Origin: Aegilops tauschii subsp. strangulata
Taxonomy: Eukaryota; Streptophyta; Magnoliopsida; Poales; Poaceae
Assembly (NCBI RefSeq): GCF_002575655.3
Contig: NC_053038.3
Span: 142,182,885 to 142,246,884 of the forward strand
Direction: 5' to 3'
Length of the DNA: 64,000 nt
Shown: positions 1 to 8,593 of the stretch, one piece after another
How positions within the stretch are numbered: the first letter of the stretch is position 1
Layout: every line of letters starts with the position of its first letter
Translations under genes and position numbers: made by a program
The notes under the pieces: generated by a model
The model's database searches: none
Seen by the model: only the letters and a program-made list of their open reading frames with translations
Told to the model about the DNA's origin: nothing

Positions 1-744
1 CGTGATCCATGATCGTAATGTGAAGCCGCTACGCCATTTATGATAAATCATCTTCTACTCCATTATGAAATTTTGTGGTGCAATTGCAAAAACGGAGATA
101 AGGTGGCCATCGGACTCGCCAACCAAAGATATGTAAGTTTTGCTTCTTGTTGCTCTACATGTTAATCAATTCTATTTACTCAGTGTTGCAACTTGATAAT
201 CATCACGTTGTATAGTCCAGACGCGCTGCCGTGTTATACTACAGGACCGAGGGTAGGCCATTTATGTTCATATATTGTTGGATGAAATTAAAGGGGCACA
301 GTGCATGGGACGACATGTGTTTTTTTTCTCGAATACGGTGGGACGACGTGTGGATTCTGACTCGGGTATCATTGAATTTGGAATCGATGAATTAAAAAAG
401 AATTTATTAAACATCTGGTTATCTCGGATGTAATATTTACATTTGAATTATTGTTGTATTAGGGATATTTGCATGTTTTATAAATTAATTGTGCTATTTG
501 ATTTCCAATGATGATTTTGAATGTTGTGTGCTTAAGAACAAAAAAGGACAAACAATCATGGGACAGGGTTCGATGGTTGGCTCCCATATCCGTGTGCATA
601 CGGGCCCGGACGAGTTGCAGACAAATACATGTTCTTTTTGCGGGCCGGCGTCGAAGATGCCCTTACATCTTTAGGTATATACTAATAAAAGATACCACTT
701 GACGAGTAAAATGAGACGTGTTAACTGGTAAGAACGAATGAGAA
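1..744. other. Unassigned AT-rich sequence
   Basis: I recognise no gene, LTR terminus or repeat family here. The stretch is AT-rich with short homopolymer runs. A GTAAGT donor-like string occurs near 136, but no convincing exon precedes it. The short open frames at 489-702 show no known domain. Confidence 0.3.
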
Positions 745-1325
745 TTGTACGTGGTGCTGATTATGGTTCAATATACTCGGCCGCAGGCCGCAGCTGGCTG
801 GAGTAAAAATACAGTTCGCTTCGAAGACGAGCCCACACATCCCATTTCGTCCGTGACACCGCGGCCCAGCCCCCTGCCGTCGATGCACCCCACCATGGTG
901 ACACTGCCTTTGGACACAAAGCTCGCCATTTTTCCGCATGAACGACACCTCTTCGGTGATGCCACTCTGTCGGTTGCCACTGGCTTGTCCACAAGCCGGA
1001 GGTCGTTGTCCATGATGAAGCCGCCATGGCAGGAGGACCCGTCGACCAAACTCTGCTCTTCAGGCTCTACGTCAGGAACTAATAGTTGTGCTTGCTGGAA
1101 TGATCTTCGGCTTGTGTGGGGTGCCAGGTGAGGTAGGGATGATGGAGGGCAGGCGCCTAGCTAGGTCATCTACGATCACCTCAGGGGCTAGCATGAGGGC
1201 CTCGCCTACGGCAACGTGCACCTCACGGATGCTATGCGACCCGCAACCTCCTTCTTCCTCAGCTGACCGTGGAGGCAACCATGAGCCTCCTCCTGCCTAC
1301 CCGAGGCCACTGGCGAGCTGTGCCT
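745..1325 (-). other. GC-richer unassigned segment, possible gene fragment
   Basis: The base composition shifts sharply to GC-rich compared with both neighbours. The minus strand has an open frame of 93 codons (768-1049) with a Cys-x2-Cys pair (RCRSCGK), and a second frame of 68 codons (1072-1278). I recognise no domain and no start or splice context, so this may be a captured or decayed gene fragment. The segment ends exactly where the LTR-like terminus TGATAACTC begins at 1326. Confidence 0.2.
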
Positions 1326-1785
1326 TGATAACTCATAAGTATAGGGGATCGTTTGTACCTTTTTTCCGATAAGTAAGACTGTCGAACCGAACGAGGAGCT
1401 AAAGGTAGAATTTGTATTCCCTTCAAGTTCTATCAACCACCGATACAACTCTACGCTCACTTAACATTTGTTTTACCTAGAACAAGAATTAAAATAATTG
1501 CAAAAATAAAACTAAGAGTACTTTGCGAGATAATAAAAGTTAATTGGTTTAGTAGAGAGCTTTTGTAGAACAATGAGAAAGATTGTCCCTAGGTAATTGG
1601 ATATAACAAGATAGATACTTATCATATGCAATGAGGGAGAGGCATACACTAACATACTTTCCGTACTTGGATCATATGCACTTATGGTTGAAACTCTAGC
1701 AAGCATCCATAAATACTAAAGTTCATTAAGGTAAACCGAACCATAGCATTAAGTAACAAGTCTCCTTTACTCCCATACACAACAA
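1326..1785 (-). mobile_element. Partial LTR of a Triticeae Gypsy-type element
   Basis: The segment begins with TGATAACTCATAAGTATAGG, which resembles a common Triticeae LTR terminus. It is followed by remnants of the typical GATAAGTAAGACTGTCGAAC block near 1368-1388. It breaks off near 1785, where Athila-type internal sequence starts in the same orientation. Its outer terminus (reading GAGTTATCA on the minus strand) differs from that of the LTR at 3381-5033 (GTAGACATCA). It is therefore probably from another element, joined by deletion or nested insertion. The right boundary is approximate. Confidence 0.45.
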
Positions 1786-3380
1786 CTCAAAATTTGAAAA
1801 CTTCAATCACACAAAACTTAACGGAACTTCGTGAGATAGCTTAGTATGATAAAGAGCAAACAATTCACTTTGATACTGTCAAAGACAAGACTCATAATTG
1901 TTCTCACACAATGCCTACTGTACCTTATCATTTTCACAATTTATATTCAGCAATATAAGCCATAAAAACTAGAAAAGGAGCAAACTATGTATTGGAAACA
2001 GAATCTATCAAAAACAGAACGGTTTGTAGTAATTTGTACACCAACCATACTTCTACTATGCCAAAAATTCTGAAAAATTAGGACAACATAGAACATTTGT
2101 ATATCAATCATCTATAAAAAGTCCAGAATTTTATCATCCAGTGAATTTTGAAAATTTCTGGACTTAGCGCAAAAGTTTCCATTTTTGCACAGAATCAAGT
2201 TAACTATTATTCACACTATCTCAAAGACTTTACTTGACACTTTATTGAAACAAAAGCAATAAAACATGATTACTAAAGTAGCATAATCATGTGAACACAC
2301 AAAAACAATAGGTAAAAGTGTTGGGCTGTCTCCCAACAAGCGCTTTTCTTTAATGACTTTTTAACTAGGGATGATGATTTCAATGATGCTCGCATAAAAG
2401 ATAAGAATTGAAACACAAAGAGAGCATCATGAATGACATGGCAAGCACATTTAAGCCTAACATACTTCCTATGCATAGGGATTTTGTGAGCAAACGATTT
2501 ATGGGAGCAAGAATCAACTAGCATAGGAAGGCAAAACAAGTGCAACTTCGAAACTTTCAACACATAGAGAGGAACTTGATAATATTGAGAAGCCTAGAAG
2601 CATATCTTTCTCTCTCATAATAATTTTCAGTAGCATCATGAATGAATTCAACAATATAACTATCACATAAATCATTCTTTTCATGATGCATAAGCATAGA
2701 AATTTTGCTACTCTCCATATAAGAAAATTTATTCTCATGAATGGTAGTGGGAGCAAACTCAACAAAATAACTATCATGGGATTAAAATTAAAATCATGAT
2801 GACAAGTTTCATGGTTATCATTATTCTTTATAGCATATATGCCGTCACCATAATCATCATAGATAGCAACTTTGTTGTCATAGTCAATTGAAATCTCTTA
2901 CAAAATAGTGAATTTATCACTAAATAAAGTCATGACCTCTCCAAATCCACTTTCATCATTATAATCATCATAAATAGGAGGCATGCAATAATTATAAAAA
3001 ATTTGCACATCAAATCTTGGGGGACAAAAAATATCATCTTCATCAAACATAGCATCCCCAAGCTTATGGCTTTGCATATCATTAGCATCATGGATATTCA
3101 AAGAATTCGTAATAACAACATTGAATCATGCTCATCATTTATACGAAACATTCTATTGAATTCTTCTTCTATCAATTGAACACAATTTTCCTTTCCATCA
3201 TTTTCACGAAATACATTATAAAGATGAATAATATGATGCAACCTCAATTCTATTTTTTTGTAGTTTTCTTTTTTATAAACCAAACTAGTGATAAAACAAG
3301 AAACTAAAAGATTCGATTGCAAGATATAAAGATATACCTTCATGCACTCACCTCCCCGGCAACAGTGCCAGAAAAGAGCT
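1786..3380 (-). mobile_element. Athila-type internal region fragment (Sabrina/WHAM-like)
   Basis: Read on the minus strand, this follows directly on the LTR and primer site at 3353-3380. It resembles the AT-rich 5' internal region common to Triticeae Athila-group elements, with many GATGATTATG and CATGATGC-type strings. Open frames such as 2273-2563, 2514-2777 and 2898-3101 are short, shifted relative to one another and carry no gag or pol motif. The fragment is therefore non-coding or decayed, and gag, pol and the partner LTR are missing. Assignment to the Sabrina/WHAM group is from memory of the family sequence. Confidence 0.6.
3353..3370 (-). other. Primer-binding site, tRNA-Asp type
   Basis: The minus strand reads TGGCACTGTTGCCGGGGA. 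This matches the usual Athila tRNA-Asp primer site (TGGCGCCGTTGCCGGGGA) at 16 of 18 positions. It lies 10 bp inside the LTR terminus at 3381, which fixes the element's orientation and makes 3381-5033 a 5' LTR. Confidence 0.75.
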
Positions 3381-3877
3381 TGATGTCTACTACGCAACTT
3401 TATTCTTGTAGACTCGTGTTGGGCAGTAGAAAGTTTGTAGGACAGTAGCAATTTTCCATCAAGTGGATGACCTAAGGTTTATCAATCCGTGGGAGGCGCA
3501 GGATGAAGATGGTCTCTCTCAAACAACCCTGCAACCAAATAACAAAGAGTCTCTTGTGTCCCCAACACACCAAATACAATGGTAATTTGTATAGGTGCAC
3601 TAGTTCGGCGAAGAGATGGTGATACAAGTGTAGTAATGATAGTAGATATTGATTTTTGTAATAGGAATAGTAAAAACCAGCAAGGTAGCAATTGATAAAA
3701 CGGAGCACAAACGGTATTGCAGTGCTTGAAAATGAGGCCTAGGGTCCGTACTTTCGCTAGTGCAATCTCTCAACAAATGTTAATCTAATTGGATCATATA
3801 ACCATCCCTCAAAGTGCGATAAAGAGTCACTCCAAAGTTCCTATCTAGCGGAGAACATAAGAAGAAATTGTTTGTAG

Positions 3878-4028
3878 CTATTCTTTATGATCGATCTATC
3901 CAAGAGTTCGTACTAAAATAACACCAAGTTATTCTTTCCGGTCGATCTATCAAGAGTTTGTACTAAAATAACACTAAGTTATTCTTTCCGATCGATCTAT
4001 CAAGAGTTCATACTAAAATAACACCAAA
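3878..4028. repeat. 50-bp tandem repeat, three copies
   Basis: Three head-to-tail copies (3878-3928, 3929-3978, 3979-4028) share the core TCGATCTATCAAGAGTT followed by TACTAAAATAACAC. Copies 2 and 3 differ at only a few bases, and copy 1 is the most divergent. The array lies within the transcribed part of the Athila-type LTR. Confidence 0.85.
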
Positions 4029-4406
4029 GAAAATTCAGATTCATAATACTCAATCCAGCACAAAGAACCTCAAAGAGTGCCCCAAGATTTCTATCGGAGA
4101 AACAAAAGATGAGAACGTGCATCAACCCCTATGCATAGATTACCCCAATGTCACCTCGGGAATCCGCGAGTTGAGTGCCAAAACATATCTCAAGTGAATC
4201 AATATAATACGCCATTTTCACCATAGGTATTCATATGCAAGACATATATCAAGTGCTCTCAAATCCATAAAAGTATTCAATCCGATAAAACAAAATCTCA
4301 AAGGGAAAACTCAATTCATCACAACAAGATAGAGAGGGAGAAACACCATATGATCCAACTATATTAACGAAGCTCGTGATACATCAAGATCGTGTCATCT
4401 CAAGAA

Positions 4407-4409
<3 letters not shown>

Positions 4410-4453
<44 letters not shown>
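4410..4453. repeat. (GA)22 microsatellite
   Basis: An uninterrupted run of GA dinucleotides, 44 bp long, inside the Athila-type LTR. In the element's sense it is a CT tract downstream of the TATA box. Confidence 0.95.
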
Positions 4454-4456
<3 letters not shown>

Positions 4457-4674
4457 AACACATAGCTACTGGTACAAACCCTCAGCCCCGAGGGTGGACT
4501 ACTCCCTCCTCATCATGGTGGACGCCGGGATGATGAAGATGGCCACCAGTGATGATTTCCCCCTCCGGCAGAGTGCCAAAACGGGGTCTAGATTGGTTTT
4601 TCGTGGCTACAGAGGCTTGCGGCGGCGGAACTTCTGATCTAGGGTTATCCCGAGGGTTTTTGGAATATTTGGCG

Positions 4675-4681
4675 ATTTATA
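4675..4681 (-). promoter_or_regulatory. Candidate TATA box of the Athila-type LTR
   Basis: The minus strand reads CCCTATAAATCGCC, upstream (in element sense) of the CT microsatellite and tandem repeats. Its position within the LTR, about 350 bp from the 5' end, is plausible for a U3 promoter. Confidence 0.45.
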
Positions 4682-5081
4682 GGGCGAAGAGGCGGTGCGG
4701 GAGGCCACCGAGGGGGGAACAACCCGCCAGGGCGCGCCTGGGCGTGTTGTGCCCCCCTCGGGGCTCCCCTCTGGCACTTCTTTGGCCCACTGGATATCTT
4801 CTGGTCCAAAAAAAATCTCCAGAAAGTTTCACTGCGTTTGGACTCCGTTTAGTATTGATTTTCTGCGATGTAAAAAACAAGCAAAAGCAGCAGATGACAC
4901 TGGGCACTATGTCAATAGGTTAGTCCCAAAAAAAGATAAAAAAAGTTGCTACAAAATGTTTGTAAAACATCCAGGAATGATACTATAATAGCATGAATAC
5001 TTCATAAATTATAGATACGTTGGAGACGTATCAATGCCCCAACTTAATGTGGCTCCAGCACCAATAAACCACTCCCAGCTA

Positions 5082-5628
5082 GAGTGACCTCTTTGTAAAA
5101 GGCACGTTGTGCACTATCCCAAAGAAATCACCTATGAAGTTGTACAATTTGCATAAATTTATGGTCTTCCTCAGCTGCCTGCCAAGGTCTCTGTTCACAT
5201 CCATATGCTTGTGAGATGGCCTGTGCGCCATCTCTCCATAACTAGTTGTGATCACATGGTTATGGTTCACTCGATGCTCTGTTATATACCATCCGTTGTT
5301 TGTGGTTCGGAGCAGCCTAATCATTGCGGGGCACTAGCAGCGGAAAGACCTCATGCTCTCTCGCAATGGCTTCCCCTGTTGCATATTTTTCACCAGACAT
5401 TAGTGCCTTGCTAATTACTGTATTACACATTCCACCCCTGACAAAAACTAGTACAAATTACAACGTATCGAGCACCCGCAAACAATTACCTGCATGGTCT
5501 TGCTCTTGTCTGGGTTCAGCATGCTCTTCCCGTATCGGATTCCAACACCATGTTTCCAGGAATACATGTTTTAGAAATCATACGCCTTCGTCAATGAGTC
5601 AAAAGTTGTTCCCATTTCTGGCTTGACA
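5082..5628 (-). pseudogene. FAR1-RELATED SEQUENCE-like gene fragment, disrupted
   Basis: Two minus-strand blocks match the FAR1 DNA-binding domain of the FHY3/FAR1 family, transcription regulators derived from MULE transposases. Block 1 (5628 to about 5468) contains GTTFDSLTKAY, YSWKHGVGIRYGKS and KTMQVIVCGC. Block 2 (about 5372 to 5082) contains CPAMIRLLRTTNNGWYITEH, RVNHNH and the conserved end NVPFTKRSL. A stretch of about 95 bp between the blocks ends in GCAACAG and may be an intron. Block 1 has an in-frame TAA at 5571-5573, and block 2 has a TAG just before CPAMI. The MULE transposase and SWIM domains are absent. Sequence similarity stops about 48 bp before the Athila LTR, so the rest was lost or displaced. 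I judge it a pseudogene; the family assignment rests on motif recognition. Confidence 0.65.
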
Positions 5629-6340
5629 ATTCCTTATCAGCCCTTTCCGCAAAACCTCTAATCGACTTCTCAAGAGCGCCCATCATCCTGCTGGCGCATG
5701 GTGCACGCTGTAGGATTGGCACCCACCCTGACCCGGTTTGCATGCACAAAGCCAAAATTTTCTCTTTAATGAGAGGCACAACAAATGCTAATGCGTCTCC
5801 ACCAGATACACAAAATAACATTGCCAACTACACTCAGAGTTGGACGGAAATAATTATCACAGCCAAATTTTTTCCATCAGTTATTCAATTTATAAGATAT
5901 AGGAGAGCTAAGTACACCTACATTCACACATACAACACACCGGTTACCCAGGCACAACCCAACAACAATTGACCCTTTAAAAAACCACAAGCAAGCATCC
6001 AAATGTTCATATGGCAGTGATGAGTCTTCCATACATCACCCCATGAATATTCGGTCCAAATCTCACAGCGACGGTTCAACATATTCTACATTATCAATAT
6101 AGCATTTTACGCGGGCTGCCTGGCGAATTTACCATTCTATTAGCATCGCTATGAAGAACTAGGTCACTTCAATTGTTTACGTAAAGCTACGGTGCTGAAC
6201 TTTTCACTTCACTCTCACTTACACCACACATTAACTTGCATGCGTAGAATGCACAGGGAGAGAACCCCCTGTTTGATGCACATGATTAAAGCGCTACTAT
6301 TTCTTCCAATAAACCATTGTACAAATCCTAGGCCATTCCC
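5629..6340. other. Unassigned sequence upstream of the FAR1-like fragment
   Basis: A 78-codon minus-strand frame (5591-5827) runs into the FAR1-like block in a different reading frame. It could be the decayed N-terminal part of that gene, but I recognise no motif in it. The remainder, from about 5830, is AT-rich with no recognisable feature. Confidence 0.25.
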
Positions 6341-6475
6341 GGACTGAGATCAGTTGACATGCCTTCAAGAAGTCACGCCGTAACATGCGGCTGTACATCT
6401 ACCATCCAAATAAGATCCAACGTCTCACAATGGCTCAAGTGGATAAAAGGTTCAGACTTGGCTTTTTCAGTCACT
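6341..6475 (+). repeat. Dispersed 135-bp direct repeat, copy 1
   Basis: The copy starts GGACTGAGATCAG and includes TAGTCACGCCGTAACATG-like and TACATCTACCATCCAAATAA blocks. It recurs at 6792-6928, offset 451 bp, with roughly ten to fifteen substitutions. I do not recognise it as a named family, and I see no terminal inverted repeats. Confidence 0.8.
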
Positions 6476-6791
6476 TCTGTGGCGGCGCGTGTTCGCATCG
6501 GTGGAGATGGTGGGGGTGATGCGGCGAGCCCTGAGTACGCACCCCCGAAATCTGATGAATCTGCTGTCATCCAAAAGTGCCTGGTTGGATTAAGAGGTAA
6601 ATCAATATGTGTTTGGCTATGTTCTGTTCCTGTCTGGCGTACACAGCAGGAAATAAAAAAATAGCTGACAAAAGTAACATTTCGGGTTAGACTGGACTGC
6701 TTAACCAAACTTTAAAACACAAGTGATATGATGTTTGTGGTGTGCGTACACTGTGTCTGCTTCAAAAATTTCTGCTGTGTATGGGAATGGC
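6476..6791. other. Unassigned spacer between direct repeats
   Basis: A moderately GC-rich patch (6480-6570) is flanked by AT-rich sequence. Overlapping open frames on both strands (6359-6664 and 6373-6708) run through the repeat and show no domain. Confidence 0.3.
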
Positions 6792-6928
6792 GGACTGGGG
6801 TCAGGTGACACGCCTTCAAGTAGTCACGCCGTAACATGTGGTTGTACATCTACCATCCAAATAAAATCCAGCGTCTCACAATAGCCCAAGTGAAAAAGGG
6901 TTCAGACTTGACTTTTTTGGTCATTCGA
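6792..6928 (+). repeat. Dispersed 135-bp direct repeat, copy 2
   Basis: This is the second copy of the segment at 6341-6475. Differences are mostly transitions, plus a short length change before AAAAGGGTTCAGACTTG. The block TACATCTACCATCCAAATAA is identical except for its boundary with the next base. Confidence 0.8.
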
Positions 6929-7939
6929 CAGTAGCAAGGGGTAGACAACAGATCTCCCTCAAAAAAAAAATGTATACATTCATTTCAAAAAATTTAAATA
7001 TGTGTACATTGTACCAATCTATATATACTCATTTGAAAAAAAATATGTATACATTGAAGTCGAGAACTGGGCGGACGGCCCGGTCACAGATCGGTCACAA
7101 AATCCGACCCACCTGGGCACCTCAAACGCTTGGGCTGACTGGCACCCCTCATATCCAGCCCATATCCGGGGCCGATATGGGGCGGCCCGGGCGCATCCGC
7201 CACATCGGACTGACAACGGGGTCCCACATGAAATCGCTCGGAAACACAACAGTCTGACGGGCGTCTTCTTCGGGGGCATGAACGTCGTGTGGTGCCGCTC
7301 TGGCTCGCCGCCTGAGGGCCAAGTAAGCTGGACGACAACCCCCAACCCTAGACACTCCACTTCTCTCCCTCTCCGCCGCCTCCACGCACTGCCAGCCGAA
7401 GCCGCATCTCCCTCTCCGCTCGTCGGACACGACAACCATGGCCCGACAGAGGGTGACCACGTATGCGATGTGTATGCCGGAGTGACGCCTCCAACTACTC
7501 AAGGAGATCCGGGCTCGGCGTGAAGCCTGGTGTTGGGGGGTGGGGGATGACCCCCGGGTAGGTTCAACAATACTTAGCGATTTCCAAAACATCTGGGCGG
7601 CCAGCGTCCCCCGGTCCGGCTAGACCTCCAGCCGGCCCTCCGACTTCGGGTCGGCTGGGCGTGGCGCCACAGCTTTGGCCGGCTGGCCTCGAGCCGGCCC
7701 CCGGCGATGTCAGCGTCCGTTCCATCCGGCCGTACGACAAGACCTCTCCCACGACGGGGAGAGTGTGCCGACAGTGCCCACATCGCCGCTAACCTAGGAG
7801 AGTGTGGAAACAGTGCCCGCTGTACCGCAGACCTGGGCGGACGACGACTGGGCGACGCGGCACTATGGATGCACAACGACTGGGCGACGCGGCTCATTTT
7901 CCAGACACACACACACAGGCAAGAAGGGCTGATGATTGA
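6929..7939. other. Unassigned AT-rich then GC-rich sequence
   Basis: Bases 6960-7065 are AT-rich with two copies of the palindromic string ATGTATACAT. From 7070 to 7900 the sequence is strongly GC-rich, and overlapping open frames on both strands (7002-7523 plus, 7019-7435, 7149-7592 and 7574-8014 minus) are expected from composition alone. The stretch near 7330-7440 resembles a grass gene leader (CCCTAGACACTCC, then CT-rich, then CACGACAACCATGGCCC), but the frame opened by that ATG stops after 15 codons. I cannot assign a gene. Confidence 0.3.
7758..7837 (+). repeat. 40-bp tandem duplication
   Basis: Two adjacent units each begin GGAGAGTGTG and end ACCTAGG or ACCTGGG, and share CAGTGCCC. 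A second small duplication follows (ACGACTGGGCGACGCGGC near 7844 and 7876). Confidence 0.6.
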
Positions 7940-8066
7940 TGATGACATGTACCTAGGGTAGGGTCTTAGGCCTGACCTAGACGCCCTACCCAAGGACGCT
8001 ACACAAGAGTTCAAGGCCTACAAGGTTCAACAGAAGATACCGACTAAAATCCTCATGAAGTACAAC

Positions 8067-8151
8067 CCACTCGACAAAAGGTTCCACTCAGATATCCCAA
8101 TTCCACTCGACCATGGATATTTCACTCGACCATACAAGAATCCACTCGGAG
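8067..8151 (+). repeat. Five CCACTCGAC-like repeats about 19 bp apart in U3
   Basis: Copies start at 8067 (CCACTCGAC), 8084 (CCACTCA), 8103 (CCACTCGACCAT), 8122 (TCACTCGACCAT) and 8142 (CCACTCGGAG), with spacings of 17, 19, 19 and 20 bp. They lie about 155-240 bp upstream of the TATA box, a typical position for LTR enhancer repeats. Confidence 0.7.
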
Positions 8152-8304
8152 TATAGACTACCTAGAGTCACCCCAGGATGGCAACGGTCAGGCATTCACT
8201 CCGTCGTCATAAAGACCATTTAATACGGTTGTTACCAGTAACGTTCAAGACTTAATCTCATTGAACCCTAGTGTAACTGAGGACAGTGAAGGGTCGGCGC
8301 ACTC

Positions 8305-8312
8305 TATATAAG
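8305..8312 (+). promoter_or_regulatory. TATA box of the Gypsy 5' LTR
   Basis: CTCTATATAAGCTGCCCC lies about 220 bp before the LTR end. It is followed by CT-rich sequence typical of plant LTR transcription starts. Confidence 0.75.
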
Positions 8313-8525
8313 CTGCCCCTCCCCTCTTGCACAAGGGAGTCGCACCCCCTGTAACTATTCAACACTCCAATCGACAAGCCTCCGCGGCACCGAGACGTAG
8401 GGCTGTTACCTCCTCCAAGAGGGGCCTGAACTCATAAAACTGTGCGTACAACCTCGCCATAGCTAGGACACTTCCCTCTCCTATGTACCCCCCATCTCTA
8501 CTGGCAGATCCATTCCCACGATAGT

Positions 8526-8543
8526 TGGCGCCCACCATGGGGC
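8526..8543 (+). other. Primer-binding site of the Gypsy element
   Basis: TGGCGCCCACCATGGGGC begins 3 bp after the LTR end. It is the form commonly seen in grass Gypsy elements. The first seven bases fit a tRNA-Asp 3' end, but the rest does not, so the primer tRNA is uncertain. Confidence 0.65.
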
Positions 8544-8593
8544 AGACGTCTAAGCAACTTCCGGCAAGGTTGCAATCTTCAATCTTCATCAAC

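Larger units (their letters stand above)
3381..5033 (-). mobile_element. 5' LTR of Athila-type element
   Basis: On the minus strand the LTR starts TGATACGTCTCCAACGTATC at 5033, a hallmark Triticeae LTR start, and ends GTAGTAGACATCA at 3381. Its length of 1,653 bp is normal for Sabrina-like LTRs. It contains a TATAAAT box on the minus strand (4675-4681), a CT/AG microsatellite (4410-4453) and a three-copy 50-bp tandem repeat (3878-4028). No matching second LTR is in the window. Just outside its 5' end the minus strand reads AAGTTGGGGCAT, which resembles a polypurine tract and would normally precede a 3' LTR. Confidence 0.75.
7940..8523 (+). mobile_element. 5' LTR of the Tat-type Gypsy element
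   Basis: The likely start is TGATGACATGTACC at 7940 (7943 is also possible), and the end is at 8523, just before GTTGGCGCCC. The terminal dinucleotide reads TA where CA is expected, consistent with decay. The LTR contains a TATATAAG box at 8305-8312 and a cluster of five CCACTCGAC-like repeats in U3. The left boundary could be confirmed only with the 3' LTR, which is not in the window. Confidence 0.65.

Noticed and set aside
4549..4923. 124-codon plus-strand frame inside the Athila LTR
   Set aside because: It is antisense to the element and lies in the GC-rich promoter-proximal part of the LTR.
7002..7523. 173-codon open frame as a gene
   Set aside because: It runs from an AT-rich repeat into GC-rich sequence with no domain, and overlapping frames on the other strand are just as long.
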